This document shows positions 1-49,385 of a DNA stretch of 64,000 bases, piece by piece; the first letter of the stretch is position 1, and the number at the start of each line of letters is the position of its first letter. The stretch spans positions 46,164,864 to 46,228,863 of the forward strand of contig NC_021677.1 in the NCBI RefSeq assembly GCF_000247815.1. Direction: 5' to 3'. Below the pieces are notes generated by a model, which was given only the letters and a program-made list of their open reading frames with translations, ran no database searches and had not been told where the DNA came from. The translations under genes and the position numbers were made by a program. The DNA is from Ficedula albicollis (Eukaryota > Chordata > Aves > Passeriformes > Muscicapidae).

Positions 1-2750
1 TCTCATTTTCAATGCTCACTTGGAGCCATATGCTTACAAACAAAAGCAATCCTACAGTGTTCAGTCGAAAAACTCACATAAAATCAAGTCTAATAAGATC
101 AAGTCTATTACTGCAAAAACAGACTGCTGATGGACAGAACTGGAAGCTGAAGGGGAGAAGGTAGAAGTTACACCAAAAAAACCAAAGCTGTGACTACCAG
201 ATTTGAGCACAACCACCTCTAAAAGTGAACACAACTTCTTTTAGCTAGAAACAGAAAAATAAGCCAAAAGAGACACATTTCCTCACCCACCTCAGACAAT
301 CCCATAAATACAAGATTAAATTGCTTGTTACAACTGCTCCTTTAATGCCTCACAGCTGATGTTCTGTCTCAGAAACTGCTGCTTGAAGTTCTGGTTGTCC
401 ATCATGTCATTAAAACTGCATCTATCAGGCTATGAAGATCACTGTGCAAAGTTTAGAAATGGAAAAGGTACAAGCTGCATTTTAGAGCCTGCCCTCCCAT
501 TCAAAAAGATTTCTGCAGATAGAAGTTAACTGTGGCAAAAATTAACAACGTTTTTAAAACACAGCATGACACAAATAGCGAAGTACATTTGCTTCTTTCA
601 ATACCTCTGTCAACATGGATATATCAGATTGGTATGTTTGCAAGGTTTATATATAAAGAATCAGTCTTCCGTAACTGGTTTCCTCTGGACTTCCAGTTTT
701 ATATTTGGTAATTAATAATTCCTAGGCATTTTATACTAGAACAACTTTTCCCTAGTCTGAAATATTCAATCTAATTTATACTGAGAGTACAACAAATCAG
801 ACTGCTTCCAAGCAGACCTGAAAGCACCAGATCAATATTGTGTACCTAAAAGTAATATATTTTGTATAAAATGACATATTAGCACAATGTCTTTTGGACC
901 ATGTGTTTAAATTTGTGGAAGCAGCTTACTACAGAGGAAATTTAAGCAACCTATTTTTAATTCTTAATTCATCTTTTAGGACACAACTATAGTTTTGAAG
1001 GGGATTTAAGAGTTTCCAAACCCTTGTTAGAGCTCAGAAAAATAACAATTTCAGCACTAATAAACCTGGCTTTTAGTTTCATTTCATTTCACTAAGCAGG
1101 TATCAAGGGAAATGTACACTTAACCATACCTGCACACTGGTCTGCTACAGGGGTTTTTTAAATTAAACAAGATATCTAAAAACTACAGCTCAATTTGGAA
1201 TAGGGATTTTCAACTCAGCATCTCAAAACCCTTGGAAAGGCAGCGAAAACCACGCTGTCCCCACTGAACACCACAGAGGATTATTTAGGGATACTGTCAT
1301 TTGACCAGCCCCATGGGACAAAATGGAAACTACAGTAGGCTGTACCTGCCTACCTCAGGTCCATTCCACAGCCACTGACTCAGCCACCTACACAGCTGCT
1401 AAATTACCCACATCTCCAGTGTTTCCTCTAGGAGCTCTTCTTCTGCAAGTTCTCAAATGTTCTTCATTGCAACGCTGCACAGCATTAGCAAAATCTGCTC
1501 TAGCACTAACAAAATAATCCGGAGGATTCTACAGAAACTTCCAGTGCTTTACTGGCTTTTTTGGCTGGGAACATTAACATTTTTTTAAGGTCATCTTTGC
1601 ACTGTGTAAACCAGCAATCATAGCTGCCACACCTCCTCCATTACACTTCATACAATCATTTCCACTTCACCACTCTGCACCTTCCTACTCCCATTTTAGT
1701 TCTCTCACTTCATCAACTTAAAAAACTCTTCTTAAAATAACAGGTTAGTAATGGTATATCACCAAATGAAACAATGCACGGTTATAGTCTCTATATTTAG
1801 CTACATAAATAACAGAGCAAAAAAAGTGCTTAAAACATTTGCATCCACTTTGATTTCAGCCAGTAAAATCAAACTGTCCTCTAAATATATGAATAATACT
1901 GAATATGTACTTTCTCTCATCCATTTGTTTCAAATAATCTCATAGATAATTAAAATATTTTCCCCTGCCTGCTGCAGGTAAACATGTCTCCTCTCAAATG
2001 AAAGTTATCAACAGTTACCATTATCTTTCACTTGTCTGTTCTATTACATGGCACTCCAACTAACTACCAACAGCTTCCCTAGGACTTTCTGCATGATTTT
2101 TGAAAAGTTGGTTCAAACATTGTCAGTCTTCTCTTCTGAAAATATTGTCATGTTTAAAAAGTTTTCTGTTGTGGTAGTTCATTTTTTTTTAATTTAAAAA
2201 ATCCCAAATATAAAAATAACTTTCTTTAAAGCAACACCTTAAAATATTTTGCTAAGTAAACCAGAGGAAACCAAATGTTCATTTTAAAAAATATAGATGT
2301 ATTGTTCTAAATATAAAATTGAAAGCAGAATGAAACTGCATAAGACCTTGACATTCCCAAGGGGCAGGTTTCTGACCCTATATGCACCTACAGATTTTAG
2401 CTTTTGCACAGCCAACAATTATGTTTCAAAACATAATGTTAGTAAAATTGTACTATACACCTCCATTCCATAAGATACTTATTTTGCTCAGAGTAACACC
2501 ACTCTAAAGAATGTGTGCAAGTTAAATCATTCCTTAATGTGACTGTGGCTGAACACGGGAAGAATTCAGTCGAGCGAAGATCCTGCAGTGCAGGGACGGT
2601 TACACTGACTCACATTTAACAGTCACATGGCAGCCCTAAATGGTAATGCTGGGATTCATCATATGAAGAGAACACCAGTGAGAGCAGATCTGGACAACTC
2701 TGATTTTCTTTCTGTAAACTCTTGCAGAGTCTCTTAGGAAGTGGCAGGGG
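1..2750 (-). other. 3' flank and probable 3'UTR of PTPN21
   Basis: AT-rich sequence below the PTPN21 stop with no coding exon I can support. Part is presumably 3'UTR, but I could not fix a polyadenylation site. TTTAAT (complement of ATTAAA) occurs near 342, 957 and 2200, but such hexamers are expected by chance here. The tail-to-tail neighbour expected from mammals (SPATA7) was not recognised. Confidence 0.5.
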
Positions 2751-39156
<36,406 letters not shown>

Positions 39157-40269
39157 CTTCTTTTTCCCCCTCCGATGGTTAGTGATAAAGAGCTACTACC
39201 ACTGAGACCTTGAGAGGTGACACGTCGAGTTCGTTTCAATTTTAACCCAAAAGGTAGAGGCATCTTCTTTTTCCCCCTCCGATGGTTAGTGATAAAGAGC
39301 TACTACCACTGAGACCTTGAAAGGTGATGAGAAATCACCTCCTCTCAAAAGGTAAGGAGCTGTAAAGTCTCCAGAGATCAACCAGCAGCAGCAGTATCCA
39401 TTAAAGCCAAGCAAGCTTTCCACCAAGAGACAAGGAGAAGAGACATCCACTGGAGTCCTGGAAAGGAACAAAAGAGAAGAAATACAAGAATCAGAAATAC
39501 TTTGACTGAAAGAGGAATGGTAACATGGGAAAAATAACATGTATAATTTTTCTGAATCTAAATAATCAGTCTACCTTTCCAAAATGCAGGCTGTTATGTA
39601 TTCAAATAATGAAATAAGTACCAGAGTTTCTGGTTTTCCCACAGAGGACACTGGGTTTTGGAAAGTTGATCTCTTTTTTTTTAAACTCACAAGAGAATAA
39701 TTAGTCCTAATCAGGTGTGACTGCAATGTCTTAAAATAAGTATTTATAAACTGAATTGGTATTTAAACAAAATATGTCTATGAAATCTGAGTTGCCTAAG
39801 ATATTTGTAATACTGAGCAAAGACATTTCCTTTAAGAGCAAATCCAACAACCTGGCTTTTCAGAGCATCATGCAGCCTCAGCCACTATCTGCTGTTGGAT
39901 TAAACACAAAACCAAGCCCCATAAATGATAAAGAGGGAAAAAAGAAAGGCAAGGGAGGCATTAAAACTCACACCTTAGCCACTTCCTACTAGACAATTAA
40001 AGTGCAATTCCTCTAATCTTCCATGGATTACAGCCCGTCCTACCACTATTCCTTATGTTAAACTGCTGTATGATGCTTCAGGTTACGCTTTGCCTCACCA
40101 AGAGAGTATGCGAATTCTGAGAATCATTTATTTTCTATTTTTCCCTTGAAAAATATACTCATACCCAAACTACAGGTAGCCACCCATCTTCCCATCTTCT
40201 GCAAACACCTTCACGCCTCCTCTCCCATTCCATTCCACGCTTTGCCTTTCTCCTTCTCCAAGTGCTTAG

Positions 40270-40810
<541 letters not shown>

Positions 40811-41068
40811 AAACAAACGCCTACTTTTCCGCTTCAGTCTTATTTTTTCCAGGCTGGCATGTATTAGTAGCACGTATTAAAAGGCACAGTTTCATTTCTG
40901 AGGACTCTCAGGATGACCAGACGGGAGGAACGTGAGGATATGCATTTCTTTGGAATGGAGGAACCGGAAGAAGAAGTCTTCTTAGCACACCTGCTTTTAA
41001 ACTCAAAGTATAGCTGTAAACAAACACATACCACATTCTCCTTGGACATGCATATACCCACCTAGAAA

Positions 41069-41190
41069 CTTATCCAACATAAGCACAAACTCTTTAGGCT
41101 AAAAACCCCGTATCAGACTCCCTACTTTGCTTATCCAACATAAGCACAAACTCTTTAGGCTGAAAACCCCGTATCAGACTCCCTACTCCC
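41069..41190 (+). repeat. Tandem duplication, unit 61 bp
   Basis: CTTATCCAACATAAGCACAA begins at 41069 and 41130; the units differ by about one base (CTAAAAA/CTGAAAA). Confidence 0.9.
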
Positions 41191-43144
41191 CAGCCAGCAG
41201 CACTGCAAAGAAAGGAAGGTGGAAAGACACTAAAGGCCTGCAATGGGGAGAAAGAGGAGGCAGCATGTCATTTTTTCTCAATGACATCTTTGCAACCCTA
41301 CTCCAAAGAATGACCAGAAGCATATTTCATGGCCTCGTCTGTGATAATCTTGAAGCAGTTCTATCATTCTGCACAATCCCTACCCTCAACACATACCACC
41401 TAAATAAAATCTTAGCTGAATGAGAAAACAATTCTCACCCAAACACAAAAAATTTATTTTTCAGTGTAGCTGCAGAAAAGTAACAACAGGCTTCCCAGAA
41501 AAATTTAGGGTTATAGAGGGAATCCTCACTTTATTACTCCCTCCACACTTTGATCCTCCAAATCCAGCCCTGCTTGAACAGCATGCAGGGAATGCTCTAC
41601 AGACAGAAGCTTTTAGTCCCCTGTCCAGTGCCAGCAGAAACTTGCACTGGGTTTATTCCTGACAGAGTAACTCTTAGCTGGCTGACCTTAGCTCACGTCC
41701 TCGAGGCCCATTTTCCAATACATTCTTTGCACAATTAGGTCTCTTCTTTGGTGCTACAGCAATGAGAAAAACCAATTTACTCATCTCTGAAAGCTTCTGA
41801 AAGTCAGAAATGCAGAAGTGTTTCAATCTCAGGTTTTATGAAGTACCACTGAGTATGAAAGGCTTTCAATCTTTTATGCCCATATCAAGGGTTATTCTAG
41901 TAGCATGGAAAAAAGCATAACAAAACAAAACCAAAAATTACTAACCAGAGGCTAACCTGAGAGGTGAAATTTCCAAACCATCTAATGCTGACATGAGGCA
42001 GTCTCAGACTTTCGCTTATTTCACTATGCAAACAGGTAGCAATGCAAACACAGGAAGGAAGTTTAGAGCAGAATTTTCAGAATGTGCCAGCCAGGAACAT
42101 TCTCCAGGTTATGATCTGTTGTTTACATTAAATGCTCCATTGAGCATTTAGCCTCAATTATTTCATTTTTGTACACCTGACATAATCTTCATGACTTCTG
42201 AGACCCATTTATAACAAGAAAAACACAGGTAATTAACTTCCAGACCACATCACTAAAGATTCCTAACATACAATAAATATTGCAGAATTAAGGCAAGTTT
42301 GCTGAATAATACCAGGGTATCATTCGGTATCTTCTACTGCTAGCCATGTGTAGTTATTGCAAACATAGCTGTGCTGGTTTTATTCAGCAGCTGTGCATTC
42401 TGCAGTCCTAGGTGCTCTCAAATTTGCCTGCTGCATTACTTTGAATTCAGACTTACCTGCATTGTTTTAAGCTACTTTAGTCGAAACTCATGGCTACATA
42501 CTGCCAGGAGTTACAAATCCATCTGATGACCTTTACAATAACAAGTCTTTATTTACCAAGCCTGGAATTTTCGTGCAACAGCTAAAAATGTCTTTAGTGG
42601 TCAAACTTTGTACCTTTATATTTCAACAGAAATCTGTTGCTTCAAAAATGCTATATTAGAATTTCAGCAACATGGCTGTGTCTAATGTGTGATTACTGAG
42701 CACTGTGGTATCTTTCTCCTTTACTTTCACCTCCCACTCCCTCCTCAATTATTATCATTTTACTTTACAAATATTTTTAAGTAGGCTGCATAAATGACAG
42801 TAATCAAAATAAAACTGCAATATATCATGGTGAAAAAGGGTCCCTATTACTTCACATTTTTGAAATACGTATATTTTTATTTCAGAGATATTTGGGCAGC
42901 CAAAAAAGTAATCAAAATACTCCACCCTCTCCTTGTTTCACCAGTTAATCTTTGACATGACTCTTGGACTGAGAGAGCAACAGTAAGTGCATATCTCAAA
43001 CTTCGCCCACCTCCAGAAGCACAGTCCCACAACCATTTCAACCATTTACTTTTCAAAAAGTAGGTGGTTGAAACTCTTCAGCCTTACGGTACACAGCAGA
43101 GATCACCCGCAACGTTTTTACCGTGCCCGCTGTTTTCCCCTTAC

Positions 43145-43310
43145 CTTGCCCAGCGATCCAAAGACACCGGGTCTCCTCTCACAGAGCCGAAAGCCCCCCG
43201 CGCTCCAAGGCTTCTCCTGCCGGAGCCATCTCATCTGTATTCCTCGGGAACTGACTTTCTGTGCTCCTCTTGTCCCAAACAGCTGCTGGCTCGGCTAACC
43301 CACCTTCTTC
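43145..43310 (-). promoter_or_regulatory. Candidate noncoding first exon of PTPN21 (alternative promoter)
   Basis: Inside a moderately CpG-rich island (about 43060-43650) the minus strand shows a near-perfect donor GGGCAAG|GTAAGG at 43145, with an ETS-type CAGGAAGT site at 43340-43347 upstream. An exon ending here could join the acceptor at 39457 and would carry only upstream open frames. The 5' end is a guess. A 236-codon plus-strand frame (43064-43774) overlaps but resembles no protein I know. Confidence 0.35.
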
Positions 43311-46300
43311 TCAGATCACTCATAGTGAAAACATTCCTCACTTCCTGTCTCGAAAAACTTGCTCTGGATATCATTCCACTGGGTAAAGAGCTGGGGGGGT
43401 GGAAGAAAATACTACAGCAAAATAAACCTGTGCCAGCCAGCTCTTCAGGCGGCCTCTTTCATGTGACGCTGTGCCGCATGAGCGCAAATTGCGTTCTCAG
43501 GAATATTTTCAAATCGGCCGTCCCTGGGTGCCTCTGTGTGTGTGCATTTAATTTCTTTTCCTGGAGGCGTTCCCCTCGCTCTATCCATGCGGAAGGATAC
43601 GCTGAAAGAATTAAAGCGAAGGCCCGTATGCTTGTAGCCCATTACCTCAGAGAGTTGGAATGCCTGGCAGGGAGAATGTCAGCAATGAACAGCTGCTTCT
43701 CTGGCTACAGGGGCACTACAGAAATAGGGGTTACAACAAATAGCAGGCAATCCTTGCTTTTTTTAATCATATGATCATTTATTCTAAGCCTTTCCAATTA
43801 AGGCAAATACCTTACCAAAATTCTGTTGGTCTTGTTTTCATGCAGCTTGGAAATATTGTCAAGGTTTAATCCCTATGTGCTTTACCAAATTATCTATGCA
43901 CATGCAAAGTTTCAGCTGCTGGGGAGATACACAGCAAAAAAAAATGCAGCCTAAAGGCTGATCTTTCAGCCTGTCTGGACTTAAAAACTCCCAAAGGTGG
44001 CAGTAGAAATTATGCTCTCAATAACAACTGTCTTAGCAAGCTTTAAATGCATATAAATTCAGGAATATTTACAGTGTCTAACTAATACAAACTCCATAAG
44101 AGGGGTGGGCTGTGCTCCAGTCTCACAAGTATATGAGGACCTCTGTGTGTTTGTGTGCATGTGAAATCAACAATTGTTGTGTGCAATTTGGAATATTGGC
44201 TCTCCACACTGAGTGAACTAGACAAAAGTATATACAAACTTGGAAGCAGTCAAATGAGGAAAAAGGTAAAGTAAGTATGTGAACGCTGACTAATAACTCT
44301 AAAACCTAGAAAGTGTTTTGGTAATGTGAAGTGCACAAACATGCTACTGTCTGAGCAGGTCTAACCTGCAGGTCAACTATGCAAATAGCAAGTTGCTCAC
44401 GAGGACACTAATCTCAGCTGAAATATGTAGGTAATTTTGTACTATAATGAATTCTTCTGAGTTATTTCTCCTAGACACAATCATCTTCCCTGAGATCAGA
44501 GGAGTATCTCTTTTTTTTCCCCCTCCATATATCAGCCATAATTATGATAAGCAGTCCATGAGCAATTTATAAAACATTACTTGGAAGAATCTTATGTTGA
44601 GTAAAATAAACCAACCTTAAACTAGCCTAAATGGATATACCCTTTTCTAAAGGTGTCTGCTAGAGGACAGAACTGCAGTTACTTGCTGGAGGAAACTGAC
44701 TGGTACAATGCACGAAAAATCCAAGCCATGAAAATTCAGGGTTACAGAGGCAACCCCTCCTATTTCTAAACAATTCATACTGGAAACAAAGTCTGAATTC
44801 TCTTATCTGTCACATTTCCTATTCTAATTCTTCATCACACCCTTTTCCTGACTGATTCCCTGCCTAGAACTCGCATTTATTAGAATTTCCTTGCTTTCCA
44901 TAGTTAGTGCTTGCTGCATTTTCCTTCTTTTCATTTACATTAAAGACAACACCTCATCTTAAAAGAGACAGCTGGGACATTGTCAATATGCTCCTCTTCA
45001 GCTTACATCTTCTTTTGAAGCTCAGCACATTTGTATTCACAAATAATTTTTTCCTTTTACTTTTTCCTTATTATAACCCCAGTTTGTGTCCAAATGTCTT
45101 TTTCTGCACTTTCTCCATATTGCCCCACCTCATTTTGCTTAACCATCTCTGTATTACCTGGTTTGCTCCAACTATTAACTCTAATAAAAGGGACAAAGAG
45201 ACAAAGGCAGCCACGAATATGGGATGGACTCTGGTAAAGACACTTCAATAAGATGTGGAGTGATTACCAGAGGACACAATACTGAGTTTCTGATTCCCCC
45301 TTTAAGACCCACTCAACACTCAAGACGTTCATGATTCTGGACCTCATCTTTACCATACTCTTTTTATTCTGTTGTTGAAGTTTATGTCAGGAAACAACAT
45401 CCCAGAGCTGAATTTTGCACCCCTGGTTCTATAGGTACAGAGGAAAGTTTCTGCCCACTGGCCGAATATGGCCCGCCCATAGTGGAACAGGGATAAACCT
45501 ACTTTTTTCTCAAAAAAATGGAGACACCCTCCCTTCTGAGACAGGTTTTTGGAGGGTTGGTTTGTTTGTTTTTTTTCATCTTGGTCCAAATATGTGATTG
45601 CAGTTTGAGTGTGCCAGCCAATAAGTGGAAGTTGATACAAATATTCACCTCATCTCTATTCTGGAGGAACTCTCCAGCATCTGGTCTTTATATTGACTAA
45701 AGGTAAAACAGAAAGGTGGAAGCAAGCCAAACAGGAAGCAGAATCAGGTACCCTCCAGGCAGAAAAGTGGTATGCAAGTAAATACACCTCAGCTTAGTGG
45801 AGAGTTACCCATTTGTGATAAAAACACAGGCAGGAAAACCCGGAAACTGCCAGTGAATGGGGCTTTCCCACAGTGCTGAAACAATGAAGAAGTCATGTGG
45901 AAAAATATCTTAATTTACACCATGCAAAATAATAACTTCATGAACTGAAAAGTCAGAATAATTCTAATTATAAATCTGAAAGCTGTTCTCTAAACAAATT
46001 CACTTTGTTCATCATGTTTTGGCTATGAAGCCTTCCTGTTTTTACATCATTCTATTTCTTATTTGCAAGAAAGCAAGAGATTAAAGACACTTCAATAAGA
46101 TGTGGAGTGATTACCTGAGGCTGGGTCTTTATGCATCATTATATATTTTTGTTGCTAGTAGAGAGGAGTGCTAGAAAAATGACCATACCATGTGTATGTT
46201 ACATGCTTGAAGCCTGCAATTTCATGTGTGCAAGATTCATTTTTACTTACAAGGTGCTGTAAAGTGTTGAACATGTTCTACCATGTAATTACTTAAAGTT

Positions 46301-46999
46301 ATACAATTTCCCTATTAGAAGAAAAAAGGCAGTTTTCCTACACAGAATGTAGTATACTGGACTTGAAGCAATGAGCTCCTGCTGTTATTTGCAAAGGAAA
46401 CTTTTCTCAAACCCAGTATCTTTTTCTAAAGTAAATCCTTTACTTATGAACGAAACTTAATTCTTGTTTCTGTACTACAATAATTATTTTTCTTTTTCCA
46501 ATCATACAACATAGTACAACATAATTGAAATCTTAAGAAAGCAGAATGTGTCTCTTAAAGATTATAATGGAATGGTGTAATTAAACTAATTTGTTATTGG
46601 CTCCCTCTCACTGTAACACCAATCTGTTATAAGTGGAGTCAGGCAAACAGCTCAGATCATTAGCAATAATTAGTCTAAGCTATTTCTGTATGATGTTTGA
46701 TTTATATTAGGAACAGTGATGCAGAAAGGGATTAATACAGCTGTTAACTACAATGCCTGGAGTTTATTTTAATCAGTGGCATTACTTTATCTGTAGGCTG
46801 GGCTTTCTATAATATTACTATTCCTTAAATCAGCTGACGTGAATCTGGGGCATTAGTGCAAAAGATAAATTGTTTGCCTCAAACATTACTTCTTTTTTGC
46901 TTACTATTATGCTTACCTTGTAGGCTTTTCTCCACATTGTTCTTCCTCCCTCTGCAACTAATCCCTTGTAGCAATAAGACTTATAAGCAGTAAGATGCT

Positions 47000-48065
47000 T
47001 GTACTGGGTGTGACTGTGGCCGGTTTTGGTAATGGAGGGGCTGCAGGGTGACTTCTGAGAAAAGCTGCTGGAAGCAGCTCCATGTCTGATACAGAAAATA
47101 CCAGCCAGCTCCAGGATGGACTTTCCACTGGCCAAGGCCAAGGCCAAGCCAAACCCATCAGTGGAACAGGTAGTACCTCTGGCATGGCATTTTTAAGAAG
47201 GGTGGAAAAGTTATTGTGCACAAGTAAATTTCAGCCAGAGAGAGGAAAGAAAATATGTGATAGGAGCAGCTCTGCAGGAGCCAAGGTCAGTGCAGAAGGA
47301 GGGGCAGGAGCTGCTCCAGGCACCGAAGCTGAGATTCCCCTGCAGCCCACGGTGGAAACTGTAGTGAGGCAGCTGTGCCTCTGCAACCTATGGAGGTCAG
47401 CAGGGGAGCAGAGATCCACCTGCAGCCTGTGGAAGAGCCCACGCTGGAGCACAGGGATGCCTGGCGGCTGCGAATGGGTGGGAAGCCCATGCTGGAGCTG
47501 GATCCTGGCAGGACCTGTGGCCTTTGAAGAGATGAGCCCGCGCTGGAGCGGGTCTGCTGTCAGGACTTGTGACGCTGTGGGTCACTGTTCCTGAAGGACT
47601 GACTGCACGCCATGGAAGGGACCCACGGCAGGGCAGATTGTGAGGAACTGCAGCCCACGGAAAGGATTCACATTGCAGCAGTGAGTATGTAGTCTTTGTG
47701 GCAGACGGTTTCTGCTGGGAGCAGGAGAGAAGGAAACAGTGTCAGGGACAACAGCTGGTGAACTAATCCTAACCCTGATCCCCCTTCCCCGGTGTTGGGG
47801 GAGACAGGAGTAAAATTAAACCCAGGAAGAAGGACGGGGTGCGGAGGGTGTTTTAAGATTTGGGGTTGTTTCTCATTATCCTACTCTGATTTGATTGTTA
47901 ATTAATTAAACTAATTTCCCCAAGTCTGTTTTGTCCATGACAGTAATCAGTGAGTGAGGTCTACTGTCCTTGTTCTCAACATAGGAGCCTTTTTGTTGTA
48001 TTTTGTCTCTCCTGCCCTGCTGAGAAAAGAAGGTGATAAAGAGGCTGCGATGGCACCAGGAAACC
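47000..48065 (+). mobile_element. Solitary LTR of an endogenous retrovirus, plus orientation
   Basis: About 1.07 kb from TGTACTGGGTGTGACTGTGG to about GGCTGCGATGGCACCAGG. It has imperfect internal repeats of the type CCACGCTGGAGC / GCAGCCCACGG, a late TTAAACCCAGGAAGAAGGAC, TGTTTTAAGATTTGGGGTTG, CTCATTATCCTACTCTGATT and CTAATTTCCCCAAGTCTGTT. I recall this pattern as a widespread long LTR of songbird genomes; the exact family name is not certain. No internal viral coding region or second LTR is seen, so it looks like a solo LTR. A 170-codon open frame inside it (47082-47594) is repeat-derived. It ends about 150 bp before the GC-rich ZC3H14 promoter region. Confidence 0.72.
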
Positions 48066-48209
48066 TACAAAGCTGTAGCGTGGCAGGCATTAAAAGCTAC
48101 TTGAACACTTTGTGTACATATCCCAAATGTATTTCTTTGTTACAGATAACAGAGTATCCATTTGCGTAGTTCTCAAGGAAGAACGTTAATATTGAAGTCA
48201 GCTCCTAGC

Positions 48210-49010
<801 letters not shown>

Positions 49011-49342
49011 TATCAAACCATCTTAGATTCGTTTTCTTTACACTTCATGAGTCCGGATGGTCTCTGCTTAAAAAAGGACAGCTGGGACTGGGAGGTTGAA
49101 TGGTAGCGCCAGGAACTGGTCTGTCGGAAATACGGTAGGGAGAGTGAGATTCCGTTACTCTGCTGTCGGCCCCTCGCTGTTAGAACGTTCCTGTCCTGAG
49201 CAGTAGAAATAGGAAAAGTTTCACATGTTAAACCAATGTGTTCAAACAGTAAATGAGAGAAACTTTGCTAAGCCTCCCACCTCTTTGCAGTTAGAAGCAC
49301 TTCGTTGATCCATGCCTTAAATAATATTTCATTATTTTTTAG

Positions 49343-49385
49343 GGTGCTATAAAAGGAAAGTTACAGGAGCTGGGGGCTTATGTTG
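49343..49385 (+). CDS. ZC3H14: ZC3H14 exon 2
   Basis: 43 bp, acceptor ATTTTTTAG, donor G|GTAAGT. Encodes [14 protein letters not shown] in phase 0 from an exon 1 that is not seen; in mammals the matching start is [14 protein letters not shown]. Confidence 0.93.

Noticed and set aside
1..2750. 3' end of SPATA7, the expected convergent neighbour
   Set aside because: No exon resembling SPATA7 could be read here, so the gene probably lies farther left.
43064..43774. 236-codon plus-strand frame as a new gene
   Set aside because: No recognisable domain, no clear promoter or splice context on the plus strand, and it overlaps a better minus-strand first-exon candidate.
47082..47594. 170-codon plus-strand frame
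   Set aside because: Lies wholly within the LTR and its internal imperfect repeats; LTRs of this kind carry no such gene that I know.
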